Shown: piece after piece, positions 1 to 8,221 of the stretch
How the letters are laid out: every line of letters begins with the position of its first letter
How positions within the stretch are numbered: the first letter of the stretch is position 1
Source: JAVBNN01 sp031551525
GTDB taxonomy: Bacteria; Bacillota; Negativicutes; Acidaminococcales; JAISLQ01
Assembly (NCBI GenBank): GCA_031551525.1
Contig: JAVBNN010000013.1
Location: 1 to 64,000 of the forward strand
Length of the DNA: 64,000 bases
Reading direction: 5' to 3'
Notes under the pieces: generated by a model
Database searches by the model: none
What the model was told of the DNA's origin: nothing
The model's input: only the letters and a program-made list of their open reading frames with translations
Translations under genes and position numbers: made by a program

Positions 1-431
1 CGCTGCTGCTGTCCGCCGGACAGCTGCGAAGGATAGGCGGACGCCTTTTCCTTGAGGCCGACCCTTTCTAAAAAAGCAAGGCCCGAGGACTCGGCTTCTT
101 CTTTGGGAACCTTCTTTATAAGTATAGGCGCCAGAGTAAGGTTTTCCAGCACAGTCTTATGCGGGTAAAGATTGAATTGCTGAAAAACCATCGCCAAAGA
201 CTGGCGAACTTCCTCTACCGGCGCCTTGGGGGCGGTTATTTCCACTCCGTCGACAGTTATCCTGCCCGAAGTGGGTACCTCCAAGAGGTTCATGGAACGG
301 ATAAGCGTAGATTTACCAGATCCGCTTGGTCCGATGACAACGAGCTTTTCACCGGAAGCTACGGTCAGGTTTATATCCTTGAGTACGTGCAGGTCGCCAA
401 AATATTTTTGGACACCCTCCATTTTGATCAC
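1..431 (-). CDS. Polar amino-acid ABC transporter ATP-binding protein (partial, C-terminus outside window)
   Basis: Reading the minus strand from a GTG at 431 gives a GlnQ/ArtP-type ATPase. It has an N-terminal strand with KYFGDLHVLKDI, Walker A GPSGSGKST, a Q-loop region MVFQQFNLYPHKTVL and the signature LSGGQQQR, where the window ends. The GTG has an ideal GGAGGT site (439-444) seven bases upstream. Walker B and the C-terminal half lie outside. Family knowledge: this is the cytoplasmic ATPase of a polar amino-acid importer; substrate, permease and binding protein are not visible. The start is inferred from the ribosome site, since an internal ATG at 422 lacks one. Confidence 0.9.
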   Translation of the reverse strand, partial: MIKMEGVQKYFGDLHVLKDINLTVASGEKLVVIGPSGSGKSTLIRSMNLLEVPTSGRITVDGVEITAPKAPVEEVRQSLAMVFQQFNLYPHKTVLENLTLAPILIKKVPKEEAESSGLAFLERVGLKEKASAYPSQLSGGQQQ

Positions 432-737
432 AGTAAGTACCTCCAGGCCTGGTGGGAAAAATGCAGTTAAGTCTAAACAGCGCCCAACAGTTGTATTATT
501 GAAAATGAATTATAGCATCGATAGTTTTTTAATGCAATACTTCAAGAGGCAAAAACCAAGGCTTTTACAGAGAAAAATCGCCTAAAACACAAAGAATATT
601 GAACATTGTATACAGTATTTTAAATACGCCTTATAAGAATAAACATACAATATCATTAATAAAAAAACATGCAAAAACTGTGCATGTTTTAAACTGTTTA
701 TGATATAGGCACAAATTTAGCCGCGCAAGACTAAAAA

Positions 738-770
738 GGAAAAACGGCTCCTGAGAAAATCTCAAGAGCC
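738..770 (-). terminator. Rho-independent terminator downstream of the tRNA-Trp fragment
   Basis: On the minus strand GGCTCTTGAG pairs with CTCAGGAGCC around a 5-nt loop (746-770) and is followed by GTTTTTCC. It lies just beyond the tRNA-Trp 3' fragment. It is probably the original terminator of the tRNA-Trp transcript before the fragment was separated from its 5' half. Confidence 0.75.
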
Positions 771-780
771 GCATGTTTAC

Positions 781-827
781 TGTGGCAGGGGCAGAAGGAC
801 TTGAACCCTCAACCAACGGTTTTGGAG
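781..827 (-). pseudogene. 3' fragment of tRNA-Trp (displaced attachment-site copy)
   Basis: These 47 bases are identical to 14153-14199, the 3' part of the intact tRNA-Trp(CCA). The match covers the anticodon loop (starting at C32), 3' anticodon stem, variable loop, T arm, acceptor 3' strand and encoded CCA. Identity stops exactly at the anticodon loop, where tyrosine recombinases commonly cross over in tRNA targets. The 5' half is absent, so it cannot make a tRNA. A matching terminator (738-770) lies directly downstream. Confidence 0.85.
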
Positions 828-1066
828 TTGTTTAGGCGTTTTTCAAAAATCCGCAAAGTATTTTGCACAAGCCGATCTGGTTATGAATACTAGCGTTTGA
901 CTTATCATATACAAAAGTAGTTTGAGAGAGGAGCGCTAGGCATCATGCGGGTGCTTGGTTTGTAAAAGTATTTATGGATAACGCAAATCTTTTTCGTATG
1001 TGGCAGATCGTATATACGCCCTTTAGGCGTTGCTAGTAGAAAAGGGCTATGCCCGTTAAAGCAATA
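828..1066. other. Gene-free left end of the putative island
   Basis: About 240 bases with no supportable gene. Minus-strand translation gives only short, stop-interrupted frames. One short stretch reading HPHDA and then LLLYM faintly recalls box II of tyrosine recombinases, but it is too short and broken to call a remnant. The 432-737 stretch on the other side of the tRNA fragment is AT-rich and also shows no gene. Confidence 0.4.
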
Positions 1067-1094
1067 CCCCCGGCTAGGCTGTACAGGCCGGGGG
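1067..1094 (-). terminator. Terminator of the TRAP/catabolic operon
   Basis: A perfect 8-bp stem (CCCCCGGC paired with GCCGGGGG) closes a 12-nt loop just after the last gene of the minus-strand operon. The following T-run is weak (TATTGCTTT), so termination may be partial. Confidence 0.6.
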
Positions 1095-1105
1095 ATGGTT
1101 ATTAA

Positions 1106-1306
1106 TTATTTGTCTTCCATATCTTCGGCGTTAACTTTTTGCGATTCACCGAAATGCATTACTACGCCAAAGCTTACGATTATCAGTCCTATGACAAAAA
1201 GATTCGGATTGACAACGAGTATTTTGAAAAACTGTCCTAGAATGAACAGGGCGGCAAATAGGACAAAAATCAGCAACCAACCAACTGTTGTACTATTTTT
1301 GTTCAT
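1106..1306 (-). CDS. Small two-helix membrane protein coupled to the TRAP permease
   Basis: A 66-aa protein with two hydrophobic segments (about residues 9-27 and 34-50) and an acidic, hydrophilic C-terminal tail. Its ATG directly abuts the TAA of the TRAP permease gene (TAAATG), indicating translational coupling. I do not recognise a family. The upstream permease is already a fused DctQ-DctM type, so this is not the usual separate small TRAP subunit. By position it may be an accessory or stabilising subunit of the importer; that is inference only. Confidence 0.75.
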   Translation of the reverse strand: MNKNSTTVGWLLIFVLFAALFILGQFFKILVVNPNLFVIGLIIVSFGVVMHFGESQKVNAEDMEDK

Positions 1307-3205
1307 TTATCCCACCCCTTCCATTGCAGTGGCTTCTGTTTTACCTTCTCTTATATCGGTAAGAGAGGGTTTGTGTTTCAACCAAAGATGCATGCCGCCA
1401 ACGATAGCAAGGCCGACTATATCTGTATATAAGCCGGGTTTTATCATTAGCATGGCGCCTATACCCAGCAAGATACGCATTAAAGCGTTTATCTTTCTGT
1501 CCATTATGACGCCGATTATAAAGCCTGAGAGCGCGTATACTCCAAGGCAGCCTGTGCAGACAGCCAAAACTATATCAAGTGGCGCTCCCTGCAAAAGAAG
1601 TTCTGGGCCATAGGTGAACATAAAGGGTATTATGAATCCCGACAGTCCCAGGCGCACTGCCTGCCAGCCGGTCGTTGAAGGACTAGTGCCGGCAATGCCC
1701 GCCGCGGCAAAGGAGGCGAGGGCCACCGGCGGTGTTATGGCCGCCAGGACGCCATAGTAGAAGGGAAACATGTGGGCGGCGATCTCAGGGATGCCCATTT
1801 TTATCAAAGCGGGCGAGAGCAGTACGGATACTGTTACATAAACTGCTGTTGTGGGTACGCCCATGCCAAGGATGACCGCTACTATCATGGTAAGCAGGAG
1901 TGCCAGCCACATCTGGTCGGCAGCTATTTCGGTGACTATGCCGGCGAATTTCAAGCCCATGCCGCTGACATTTATGCCGGCAATAATGAGGCCGGCGGCG
2001 GCGCAGCCGATAGCTACGGCGACAGAGCTCATGGCGCCCATTTGCAGGGCTTCAATAAACTGGACCGGTTTGATGCGCATGGCGGGGTTTATCATTACCA
2101 TGATAAATAGGAAAACTATGGCATAAAGCGCGGCTTTCATCGGTGTGTAGCCCATAGCCATGAGAACGACTATTGCCACAAGGGGAACCAGTACGCTCCA
2201 ACCTTTTTTTATTACCTGCCAGGCATTAGGCAGTTCTTCTTTGGGTACGCCTTTAAGGCCAAGCCGCTGAGCTTCCTGATGGACGCTGAAATACAGGGCT
2301 ATGTAATACATGAGCGCTGGGATGAGCGCGTAGGCAGCCAGCTGGATGTAAGCTATCTGTAAGTTCTGCGCTACGATGAAGGCAGCTGCGCCCATGACAG
2401 GTGGCATTATCTGGCCGCCGGTAGAGGCTACCGCTTCGACTGCGCCGGCAAATTCCGGTTTATAGCCGGTTTTTTTCATTAAAGGGATGGTCACCGAACC
2501 GGTGCCGACTACGTTGGCTACGGCACTGCCGGAAATAGTACCCAGCATGGCGCTGGAAATAATGGATACTTTGGCCGGGCCGCCGGGCAGACTGCCGGCG
2601 ACGCTGCGGGCCAGATCCATGAAAACGTCGCCGGCACCGCTTTTGGTAAGAAGTGAAGTGAAGATGATAAAGGGTACTACATAGGACAGTACCGACATGA
2701 GTGGGGTAGAGAACAGTCCTTCGTTGCGCATGAAAACGTAATCGATCATGGCGTCAAAGTCGGTCGGCGGTCCGTAGAATATCCAGAACAATTTATCACT
2801 GCATATTGGCTGGACAAAGAAGAAAGAAGCCAACCCGCAAAGCACGCCGCCGCAATAACGGCGTGTCAGTTCCAGAACTATCAGCACATAGGCAAAGCCC
2901 AATATAGCGTCGGATTCGTTAGGCGAACCTTGCCGCATGACAAATTCGTCAAAATCGGCGAATATATACACTTGCACCGCAATAAGCACTAAAACGAGCA
3001 AGTTATCTACAATGTTGCCAAGTTTCACTCTGGCAGGACTGGTCGCTTTGGCGAACAGCGGCTTGCCCAATAAACCCATGACCATCATCACTGTCAGCAT
3101 CAGGGGGCGGAAATACAGGTAGTTAGGTTGGCCGAACATCATCGTATACATCTGGAACAGGCCGATGAACAAGGCCAACGAGGCTATGATTGTTTTTTTT
3201 GTCAT
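1307..3205 (-). CDS. TRAP transporter fused permease (TAXI type, 4TM+12TM)
   Basis: A 632-aa, highly hydrophobic protein of the length expected for a fused DctQ-DctM permease. Motifs typical of the DctM half are visible: SGSAVANVVGTGSVTIPLMK, GGQIMPPVMGAAAFIVA and GMGVPTTAVYVT. These proteins use an ion gradient to import carboxylates delivered by a periplasmic TAXI binding protein, which is encoded directly upstream (3358-4386). The ATG has a GAGGTG ribosome site. It is followed without gap by the 66-aa membrane protein. The substrate is unknown; the neighbouring CoA-pathway genes suggest an organic acid. Confidence 0.93.
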   Translation of the reverse strand: MTKKTIIASLALFIGLFQMYTMMFGQPNYLYFRPLMLTVMMVMGLLGKPLFAKATSPARVKLGNIVDNLLVLVLIAVQVYIFADFDEFVMRQGSPNESDAILGFAYVLIVLELTRRYCGGVLCGLASFFFVQPICSDKLFWIFYGPPTDFDAMIDYVFMRNEGLFSTPLMSVLSYVVPFIIFTSLLTKSGAGDVFMDLARSVAGSLPGGPAKVSIISSAMLGTISGSAVANVVGTGSVTIPLMKKTGYKPEFAGAVEAVASTGGQIMPPVMGAAAFIVAQNLQIAYIQLAAYALIPALMYYIALYFSVHQEAQRLGLKGVPKEELPNAWQVIKKGWSVLVPLVAIVVLMAMGYTPMKAALYAIVFLFIMVMINPAMRIKPVQFIEALQMGAMSSVAVAIGCAAAGLIIAGINVSGMGLKFAGIVTEIAADQMWLALLLTMIVAVILGMGVPTTAVYVTVSVLLSPALIKMGIPEIAAHMFPFYYGVLAAITPPVALASFAAAGIAGTSPSTTGWQAVRLGLSGFIIPFMFTYGPELLLQGAPLDIVLAVCTGCLGVYALSGFIIGVIMDRKINALMRILLGIGAMLMIKPGLYTDIVGLAIVGGMHLWLKHKPSLTDIREGKTEATAMEGVG

Positions 3206-3357
3206 TTACGGCACCTCTTTTGTAAGTCATCAAGACCCTGCCACGCACAGCCGCCTGGTCAGCGGCGGCCATGCACAGCAGTTTTTGCAACGAAAGCGAG
3301 TGGATAGAAGCGACGGTGAATGTTGTGGTTGGGCTTTGTCCAAGGGTGTGTAAAGGA

Positions 3358-4386
3358 TTATTTTAGAGGGATATTTTTCTCTTTGTAATATCTTTCTGCA
3401 CCGGGATGAAGCGGTATACTGGCGCCGGAAAGGGCGGTGGCAAGTGCGGCGCCGCGTGCGTCAACGGCCCGGTCTTTTATATCAGCCAAATTGTCCCAAA
3501 ACGCTTTGGTAGACAGGTAAGCCATCTCTTCGCTCATCTTGTCGGTAGCTATCAGGCAGACCATGGAGCCGACTGTTTTGAAGGGCTCTTTAAAACTCTT
3601 AAAAGTGTTGGCTGGGATGTTGAACTGAGTGTAGAGCGGATACTTGGCGTTAAGTTTAGCAAACAGGGCGTCGTCGATGGGAATTACTCTGATGCCGGGG
3701 TTAAAGTCTACTTCCATCAGGGTGGTTACCGGCCAAGAGCCAAGCACTGTATAGCAGTCTATTTGGTTGTCGGCGAGTTGTCCGGGACCTTCGGCAAACC
3801 CGAGGTAGCTTATGCTGCCACCGTTCTTCTTTATGTCGGCGATGGTAAAGCCACTGACTTCAAACAGCTGTTCCACGATGGTATTGCCCAGGGAACCTTG
3901 CGGGTAGAAACCGATACGTTTATTTTTTAGGTCGTCAATTGTTTTAATGTTGCTATCGGCGCGTACAGCTATGAAAACGGCTGCCGGATTGATAGACAGA
4001 AGATGGCGCAGGTTTTTCATGGGCTTATCGAAGGGGGCGCTGCCGTTATAACCCATGGTGGCTATAGCTGTATGGCAGATGCCGATATCCGCCTGGCCGC
4101 CAGCCACGCTTTTTACGTTAGCTGTGGAGCCGCCGGGATTGAGGCCGATGGAAAATTTGGCATTAGGATTGGTCTGTTTGACTAATTTTTCCAGATGGGC
4201 GTTGTGCGTTACGTTTATCGGGTACCAGGCGCCGCCGGCAGAGGAGGAAGATACCTTAAGAAATTCCGGGATTTTAGGCTTTGCAGCCTCTTTTTTGTCA
4301 CCGCCGGAGCCGCCGCAACCTGCAGCCAAGCATAACATCAGAGCAAGGGCACTGAATAAAACCGCGTATTTTACCTTTTTTGTCAT
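3358..4386 (-). CDS. TAXI family TRAP transporter solute-binding lipoprotein
   Basis: A 342-aa extracytoplasmic receptor. The N-terminus is a lipoprotein signal (LMLCLAAGC lipobox, Cys at about 24). The mature protein shows TAXI features: SSAGGAWYPI near residue 50, then GGSTANVKSV and GQADIGICHTA. It delivers substrate to the fused permease downstream; the 152-bp gap between them holds no clear terminator. A GGAGG site precedes the ATG. It lies 125 bp downstream of the lyase gene on the same strand with no terminator between, so the importer is probably part of, or read into by, the catabolic operon. Confidence 0.93.
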   Translation of the reverse strand: MTKKVKYAVLFSALALMLCLAAGCGGSGGDKKEAAKPKIPEFLKVSSSSAGGAWYPINVTHNAHLEKLVKQTNPNAKFSIGLNPGGSTANVKSVAGGQADIGICHTAIATMGYNGSAPFDKPMKNLRHLLSINPAAVFIAVRADSNIKTIDDLKNKRIGFYPQGSLGNTIVEQLFEVSGFTIADIKKNGGSISYLGFAEGPGQLADNQIDCYTVLGSWPVTTLMEVDFNPGIRVIPIDDALFAKLNAKYPLYTQFNIPANTFKSFKEPFKTVGSMVCLIATDKMSEEMAYLSTKAFWDNLADIKDRAVDARGAALATALSGASIPLHPGAERYYKEKNIPLK

Positions 4387-4511
4387 TTTTTTAGCCTCCT
4401 TGATTTGTTATTGTTTACTTTAATGTTAACAGTGTAACGGTCTATTTAATACAGAATAACATAATGATGCAGGTTGGGAATGATTTACAAGGGCAGAAAA
4501 AATCTTTATTT

Positions 4512-5480
4512 TTATAGCTTGCCCGCCTGGTAATCTTCCGGTTTGTGTACGACCAAGCCGCATCTGAGAACGGTGCTTCGTTGCGGTGCACCAAGTATTT
4601 CTTCGGCCCGATGGCCGTTATCGAGCATTTTGTTAAGATCAAGGCCGGTGGGGATGCCCATTTCTTCGAACATAGAGGCCAAATCTTCGGTGCAGACATT
4701 GCCGGAAAAACCCATGTGGTATCTGGTGCCGCCGGCCGGCTGGCCGCCTATGCCACCAAGGGCGCTGTCAAAGTAGCGTACGCCAGCTTCGTAAGCGGCG
4801 GCGGCGTTAGCCAGACCCGTACCGCGTGTGTCGTGAAAGTGTGTGACGAAGGTGGTTTTCGGGTGACGGACTTTTAGTTCGCTGAACATTTCTTTGACGG
4901 TGCGCGGGTTACCGGCGCCGGTGGTATCGCCAAGGCAGACGAATTCTGCGCCAAGGTCTACATAACGCTGTACAAAGTCGTATACTTCTTTGGGCGGTAC
5001 ATCACCGGCGATAGGGCAGCCATAGACTGTGCCGAGAGTGGCTATGACCCTGATGTTGTTTTTCAGCGCCAGTTCGATCATCCCACTGATCTGTTTCCAG
5101 TGTACTTCGTGGGTCATGCCGGTATTGTACTTGTTGTGCGCTTCGCTGACAGAGATCATAGTGCTTATTTCATTAGGTCCGCAGCCTTCTTCTTTGGCTT
5201 CTATTGCTCGGTCGAGCGCTTTGTCGTTGATGCAGGTGACTTTGTAGGAAACGCCTGGCAGCCGTTCTATTCCTTTTAAGACCTCGAGCGCATCGGCGAA
5301 TTGCGGCAGGCGTTTGGGGTTGGAGAAGGAAGTCGTTTCGATGCGGGCATAGCCGGTTTTGGCAAAAGCATTGATCATAGCGATTTTGTCTTCGGTAGAG
5401 ATGATTTTTTCGATATTTTGCAGGCCGTCCCGGCACCAGCACTCGCAAAAATAGACTCTGTCCTGTGTTTTGTCTTGCAT
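4512..5480 (-). CDS. HMG-CoA lyase-like DRE-TIM metallolyase
   Basis: A 322-aa protein of the HMG-CoA lyase family. It has RDGLQN at 17-22 (catalytic Arg/metal Asp region), IETTSFSNPK at 47-56, HFHDTRG at 214-220 (metal His pair) and SGNVCTEDL at 259-267. Canonical lyases cleave 3-hydroxy-3-methylglutaryl-CoA to acetyl-CoA and acetoacetate. Odd: the conserved active-site loop cysteine (GGCPYA in characterised enzymes) is Gln247 here (GGIGGQPAGG), and about four residues are inserted after it. The enzyme may therefore use a related 3-hydroxyacyl-CoA or a modified mechanism. It sits last among the CoA-pathway genes. Confidence 0.85.
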   Translation of the reverse strand: MQDKTQDRVYFCECWCRDGLQNIEKIISTEDKIAMINAFAKTGYARIETTSFSNPKRLPQFADALEVLKGIERLPGVSYKVTCINDKALDRAIEAKEEGCGPNEISTMISVSEAHNKYNTGMTHEVHWKQISGMIELALKNNIRVIATLGTVYGCPIAGDVPPKEVYDFVQRYVDLGAEFVCLGDTTGAGNPRTVKEMFSELKVRHPKTTFVTHFHDTRGTGLANAAAAYEAGVRYFDSALGGIGGQPAGGTRYHMGFSGNVCTEDLASMFEEMGIPTGLDLNKMLDNGHRAEEILGAPQRSTVLRCGLVVHKPEDYQAGKL

Positions 5481-5504
5481 TTTAGCACCACCTGTAAATT
5501 AACT

Positions 5505-6275
5505 TTATTTGTCTTTCATATCTTTTTTGTAAGTTTGCAGGCTGGCCCGCCAGTCGTTTTTGGCGATGTTGAGGTCGATGGCCATTTGTTCGACCAGTAC
5601 GCCGTGTTCGGGCGCAGCTTCCCAAGCTATTTTTATGGCCTTTTTGGTCGCCATGATGGTTACAGGCGGGTAGGTAGCCATTTGCTCTATTATTTCTGCT
5701 ACCTTGGCCATGAAATCGTCCGTAGGCAGTAGCCTGGCCACGAGGCCGATCTGCCAGGCTTCCAGTGCGTCGATGGTTCGGCTGGTAAACAGCAGTTCCT
5801 TGGCCCTCTGGATGCCGACGAAGCGCGTGACGCGCTGCGTGGCGCCGACCGAGCCGACCGGTACTTCGACATAGCGGTAGGTGGCCCGTTCGGATGAGAT
5901 GATAAAGTCGCTGGTGCCCATTATTTCGCAGCCACCGCCCATGTTTTTTCCGTCTATGGCGACAACGAAGGGTTTGTCCAGTTTCTCCATCTGATCGTAA
6001 CAGTCGCGGGCAAACACCCGGCGTTTTTTTACTTCGGCATCTGTCATGCCTTTGCGCTCGTTGATATCCGCGCCGGCGCAAAACACCCCATTTAAAGCAG
6101 AATAAAGCAGTATACATCTTACTTCTTCGCTGGCGTCGGCTTCTTTGAGCGCCCGGACCAGTTCGCCCAACAGGCCGTAGTTCAAGGCATTACGCGCCTC
6201 CAGTCTGTTCATGCCGATCCAAGCAACGCCGTTTTTGTATTCTATTTGTAAAAAATGGTATGTGTCCCTTTGCAT
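5505..6275 (-). CDS. Enoyl-CoA hydratase/isomerase (both catalytic Glu positions kept)
   Basis: A 256-aa crotonase-fold protein with oxyanion-hole segments GVFCAGADI and MGGGCEIMG. Both expected glutamates are present (GGGCEIM and YVEVPVGSVG), so a true hydratase is plausible, for example 3-methylglutaconyl-CoA hydratase feeding the lyase gene that follows. The ATG at 6275 is chosen for its AAGGAG site. A GTG at 6293 would overlap the CaiB gene by 11 bp but has no ribosome site. The acyl substrate cannot be fixed from sequence. Confidence 0.88.
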   Translation of the reverse strand: MQRDTYHFLQIEYKNGVAWIGMNRLEARNALNYGLLGELVRALKEADASEEVRCILLYSALNGVFCAGADINERKGMTDAEVKKRRVFARDCYDQMEKLDKPFVVAIDGKNMGGGCEIMGTSDFIISSERATYRYVEVPVGSVGATQRVTRFVGIQRAKELLFTSRTIDALEAWQIGLVARLLPTDDFMAKVAEIIEQMATYPPVTIMATKKAIKIAWEAAPEHGVLVEQMAIDLNIAKNDWRASLQTYKKDMKDK

Positions 6276-6282
6276 ATTCTCC

Positions 6283-7434
6283 TTACTGCCCACCCAGCCA
6301 GTTTTGTAAAACTTCCGCGTTATGCTGGCCGATTTTGGGTACTGCGCGGTTCATTTTGACATCCATGTCTTTGAATTTGGCGGGGTAGTTGGCATAACGG
6401 AGGGTAAGGCCATTGGCTTCGGGCACTTGCTGGATGGTGTTGCGGAACTGTATCTGGGGATCTTGTTCGATTTCATCGATGGAAAATACTTCGCCGCAGG
6501 GTATGCCGCCATCCATACAGGCTTGTACGAATTCACCCCGACCGATAGCGCCGATGGCGGCGCTGAGCTTTGTCATCACTTCGTCGCGCGCTTTGACACG
6601 GTTGATGTTAAGTTTGTAGTATTCGTCGTCGCGCCACTCCGGTATGTTCAGTATGTCGCACAGGCGCGGCCACTGGCCGTCGGTAACGCTGATGTGCACA
6701 TATTTGCCGTCCGCGCATTGGAAGGTGGCCGAAGGAACGCGGCCGGGATGTTGTGAACCCAGGCGGGCCGGTGATTTGCCGTTGAATGCGTAGAAGGAGA
6801 GGGCGACCGGCAGGTAGTTGATCAGACCGTCTACCAGGGACATGTCGATGTATTCACCTTTACCGGTAATGCTTCGCTTGTGTATGGCGGCCATGACCGA
6901 GAGGGCTGAGAACAGGCCGCCGGAAATGTCGCCCACGGGCACGCCGGCTTTTATTGGGCCGCCGCCTTTTTCGCCGGTCAGCCAGGTGACGCCGCTCATG
7001 GCCTGGAAAATGGTGTCAAAGCCCTTGCGGTCCTGGTAGGGCCCGTCCGCGCCGAAGCCGGAGATGTTGCAGTAGATGACGTTGGGGTTGATAGCGGCGA
7101 TGGTTTCGTAACCCATGTCCAGTTTGCGGCGGGTCTTGCCTGTGTAGTTATGAATGAACACGTCGCATTTGGCAATAAGTTTATTGAGTGTTTGCCGGCT
7201 GTCCGGCTGTTTGAGGTCGAGGGCAAAACTTTTTTTGCCGCCGTGGAAATTGGCGAAATAGCCGCTGAAACCGTCTTTGATCGGCGGCCAGGTACGGCTG
7301 TCGTCGCCCTGGGGGCTTTCCACTTTCACTACTTCGGCGCCGAAAGCGGACAGCAGAAGGGTACAGTAGGGGCCTGCGATATAGCTGGTCAGATCGAGTA
7401 TCTTTATTCCGTCCAAAGGCTTTGTTTCTTGCAC
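6283..7434 (-). CDS. CaiB/BaiF (class III) CoA-transferase
   Basis: A 383-aa protein of standard length for class III CoA-transferases. It has the N-terminal KILDLTSYIAGPYCTLLLS, HNYTGKTRRKLDMGY, the FQAMSGVTWLTGE segment and GEYIDMSLVDGL, which carries the catalytic Asp region. These enzymes move CoA between carboxylic acids through an aspartyl-anhydride mechanism. It likely activates the imported acid or recycles CoA from a product. The GTG start shares one base with the TAG of the upstream crotonase gene, implying coupled translation. Acceptor and donor are unknown. Confidence 0.9.
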   Translation of the reverse strand: MQETKPLDGIKILDLTSYIAGPYCTLLLSAFGAEVVKVESPQGDDSRTWPPIKDGFSGYFANFHGGKKSFALDLKQPDSRQTLNKLIAKCDVFIHNYTGKTRRKLDMGYETIAAINPNVIYCNISGFGADGPYQDRKGFDTIFQAMSGVTWLTGEKGGGPIKAGVPVGDISGGLFSALSVMAAIHKRSITGKGEYIDMSLVDGLINYLPVALSFYAFNGKSPARLGSQHPGRVPSATFQCADGKYVHISVTDGQWPRLCDILNIPEWRDDEYYKLNINRVKARDEVMTKLSAAIGAIGRGEFVQACMDGGIPCGEVFSIDEIEQDPQIQFRNTIQQVPEANGLTLRYANYPAKFKDMDVKMNRAVPKIGQHNAEVLQNWLGGQ

Positions 7435-8201
7435 TATTTAGCACCTTCCTTGAAGTTTTTCACGCCCTGGGCAAAGTCACTGCTTTGCCGCATGGCGATG
7501 TTCCCCTGTTTGGCCAGTTGTAGCCCTTCTTCCAGTGATACCTCAAGGGCGGTATAAAACTGTTTCTTGATGCTGGACAAAGCGTTTATACTGTAGGCGG
7601 CAAGTTTTTCCGCCATGGCTAGGGTTTTTTGTTCCAGTTCTTCATCCGCTACTACCTTGGTTACTATGCCGTTGGCCAAAGCTGTGGCGGCGTCTATCTT
7701 ATCGCCGGTCATGAGCAGTTCGAGAGCAAAGCGGCGCCCGGCCAGTTTGGCCAGGTTGACCAGTACAAGAGCGGGGACAAAGCCGCGTTTTACTTCCGGA
7801 TAACCGAACACCGCATTTTCCGAGGCGATGACTATATCGCCTGCCATGGCTATGCCGCAGCCGCCGGCCAGAACGTAGCCGCGCACGCTGGTGATGATGG
7901 GTTTGGCGATCTGGTTGAATAACAGGTGCACCTGCATGGAAGTTTCCGCGCGTTGGGCGATGGCGGCCGGTGTTTGCGCTTCGACGTCGCCGAACTGTTT
8001 TATATCGGCGCCCGAGCAGAAGTTTTTGCCGGCGCCGGTAACTACCGCCACATGGAGGGCGTCATTGTCGCGAAAGGCGCACAACGCATCGTGTAATTCC
8101 TGCATCAGGGCGTTATTGAGGGCGTTGTAATTGCCCGGGCGGTTGAGGGTGATCAAAAAGATGTTGTTTTTTTGTTCGGTTAAGAGTATTTGTTCGGACA
8201 T
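7434..8201 (-). CDS. Enoyl-CoA hydratase/isomerase family protein
   Basis: A 255-aa crotonase-fold protein with GKNFCSGADI and RGYVLAGGCGIAMAGD as oxyanion-hole segments. The first catalytic Glu of typical hydratases (GGGCEL) is replaced by Gly (GGCGIA), while the second is kept (FGYPEVKRGF). Such single-Glu crotonases can be isomerases or catalyse other CoA-thioester reactions, so a plain hydratase call would be unsafe. It is one of three crotonase paralogues in the operon and overlaps the CaiB gene by one base. Confidence 0.87.
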   Translation of the reverse strand: MSEQILLTEQKNNIFLITLNRPGNYNALNNALMQELHDALCAFRDNDALHVAVVTGAGKNFCSGADIKQFGDVEAQTPAAIAQRAETSMQVHLLFNQIAKPIITSVRGYVLAGGCGIAMAGDIVIASENAVFGYPEVKRGFVPALVLVNLAKLAGRRFALELLMTGDKIDAATALANGIVTKVVADEELEQKTLAMAEKLAAYSINALSSIKKQFYTALEVSLEEGLQLAKQGNIAMRQSSDFAQGVKNFKEGAK

Positions 8202-8221
8202 AGTGCCTCCTTGCCGGCCTA

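Noticed and set aside
226..585. Long plus-strand frame over the ABC ATPase
   Set aside because: It is the antisense shadow of the minus-strand ATPase, whose Walker A and signature motifs are unmistakable.
828..960. Possible tyrosine-integrase remnant on the minus strand next to the tRNA fragment
   Set aside because: Only a few residues recall a recombinase box, and stops interrupt every frame; not enough to support a gene remnant.
3406..3930. 174-aa plus-strand frame opposite the TAXI binding protein
   Set aside because: Shadow frame with no ribosome site, opposite a gene with a full lipoprotein signal and family motifs.
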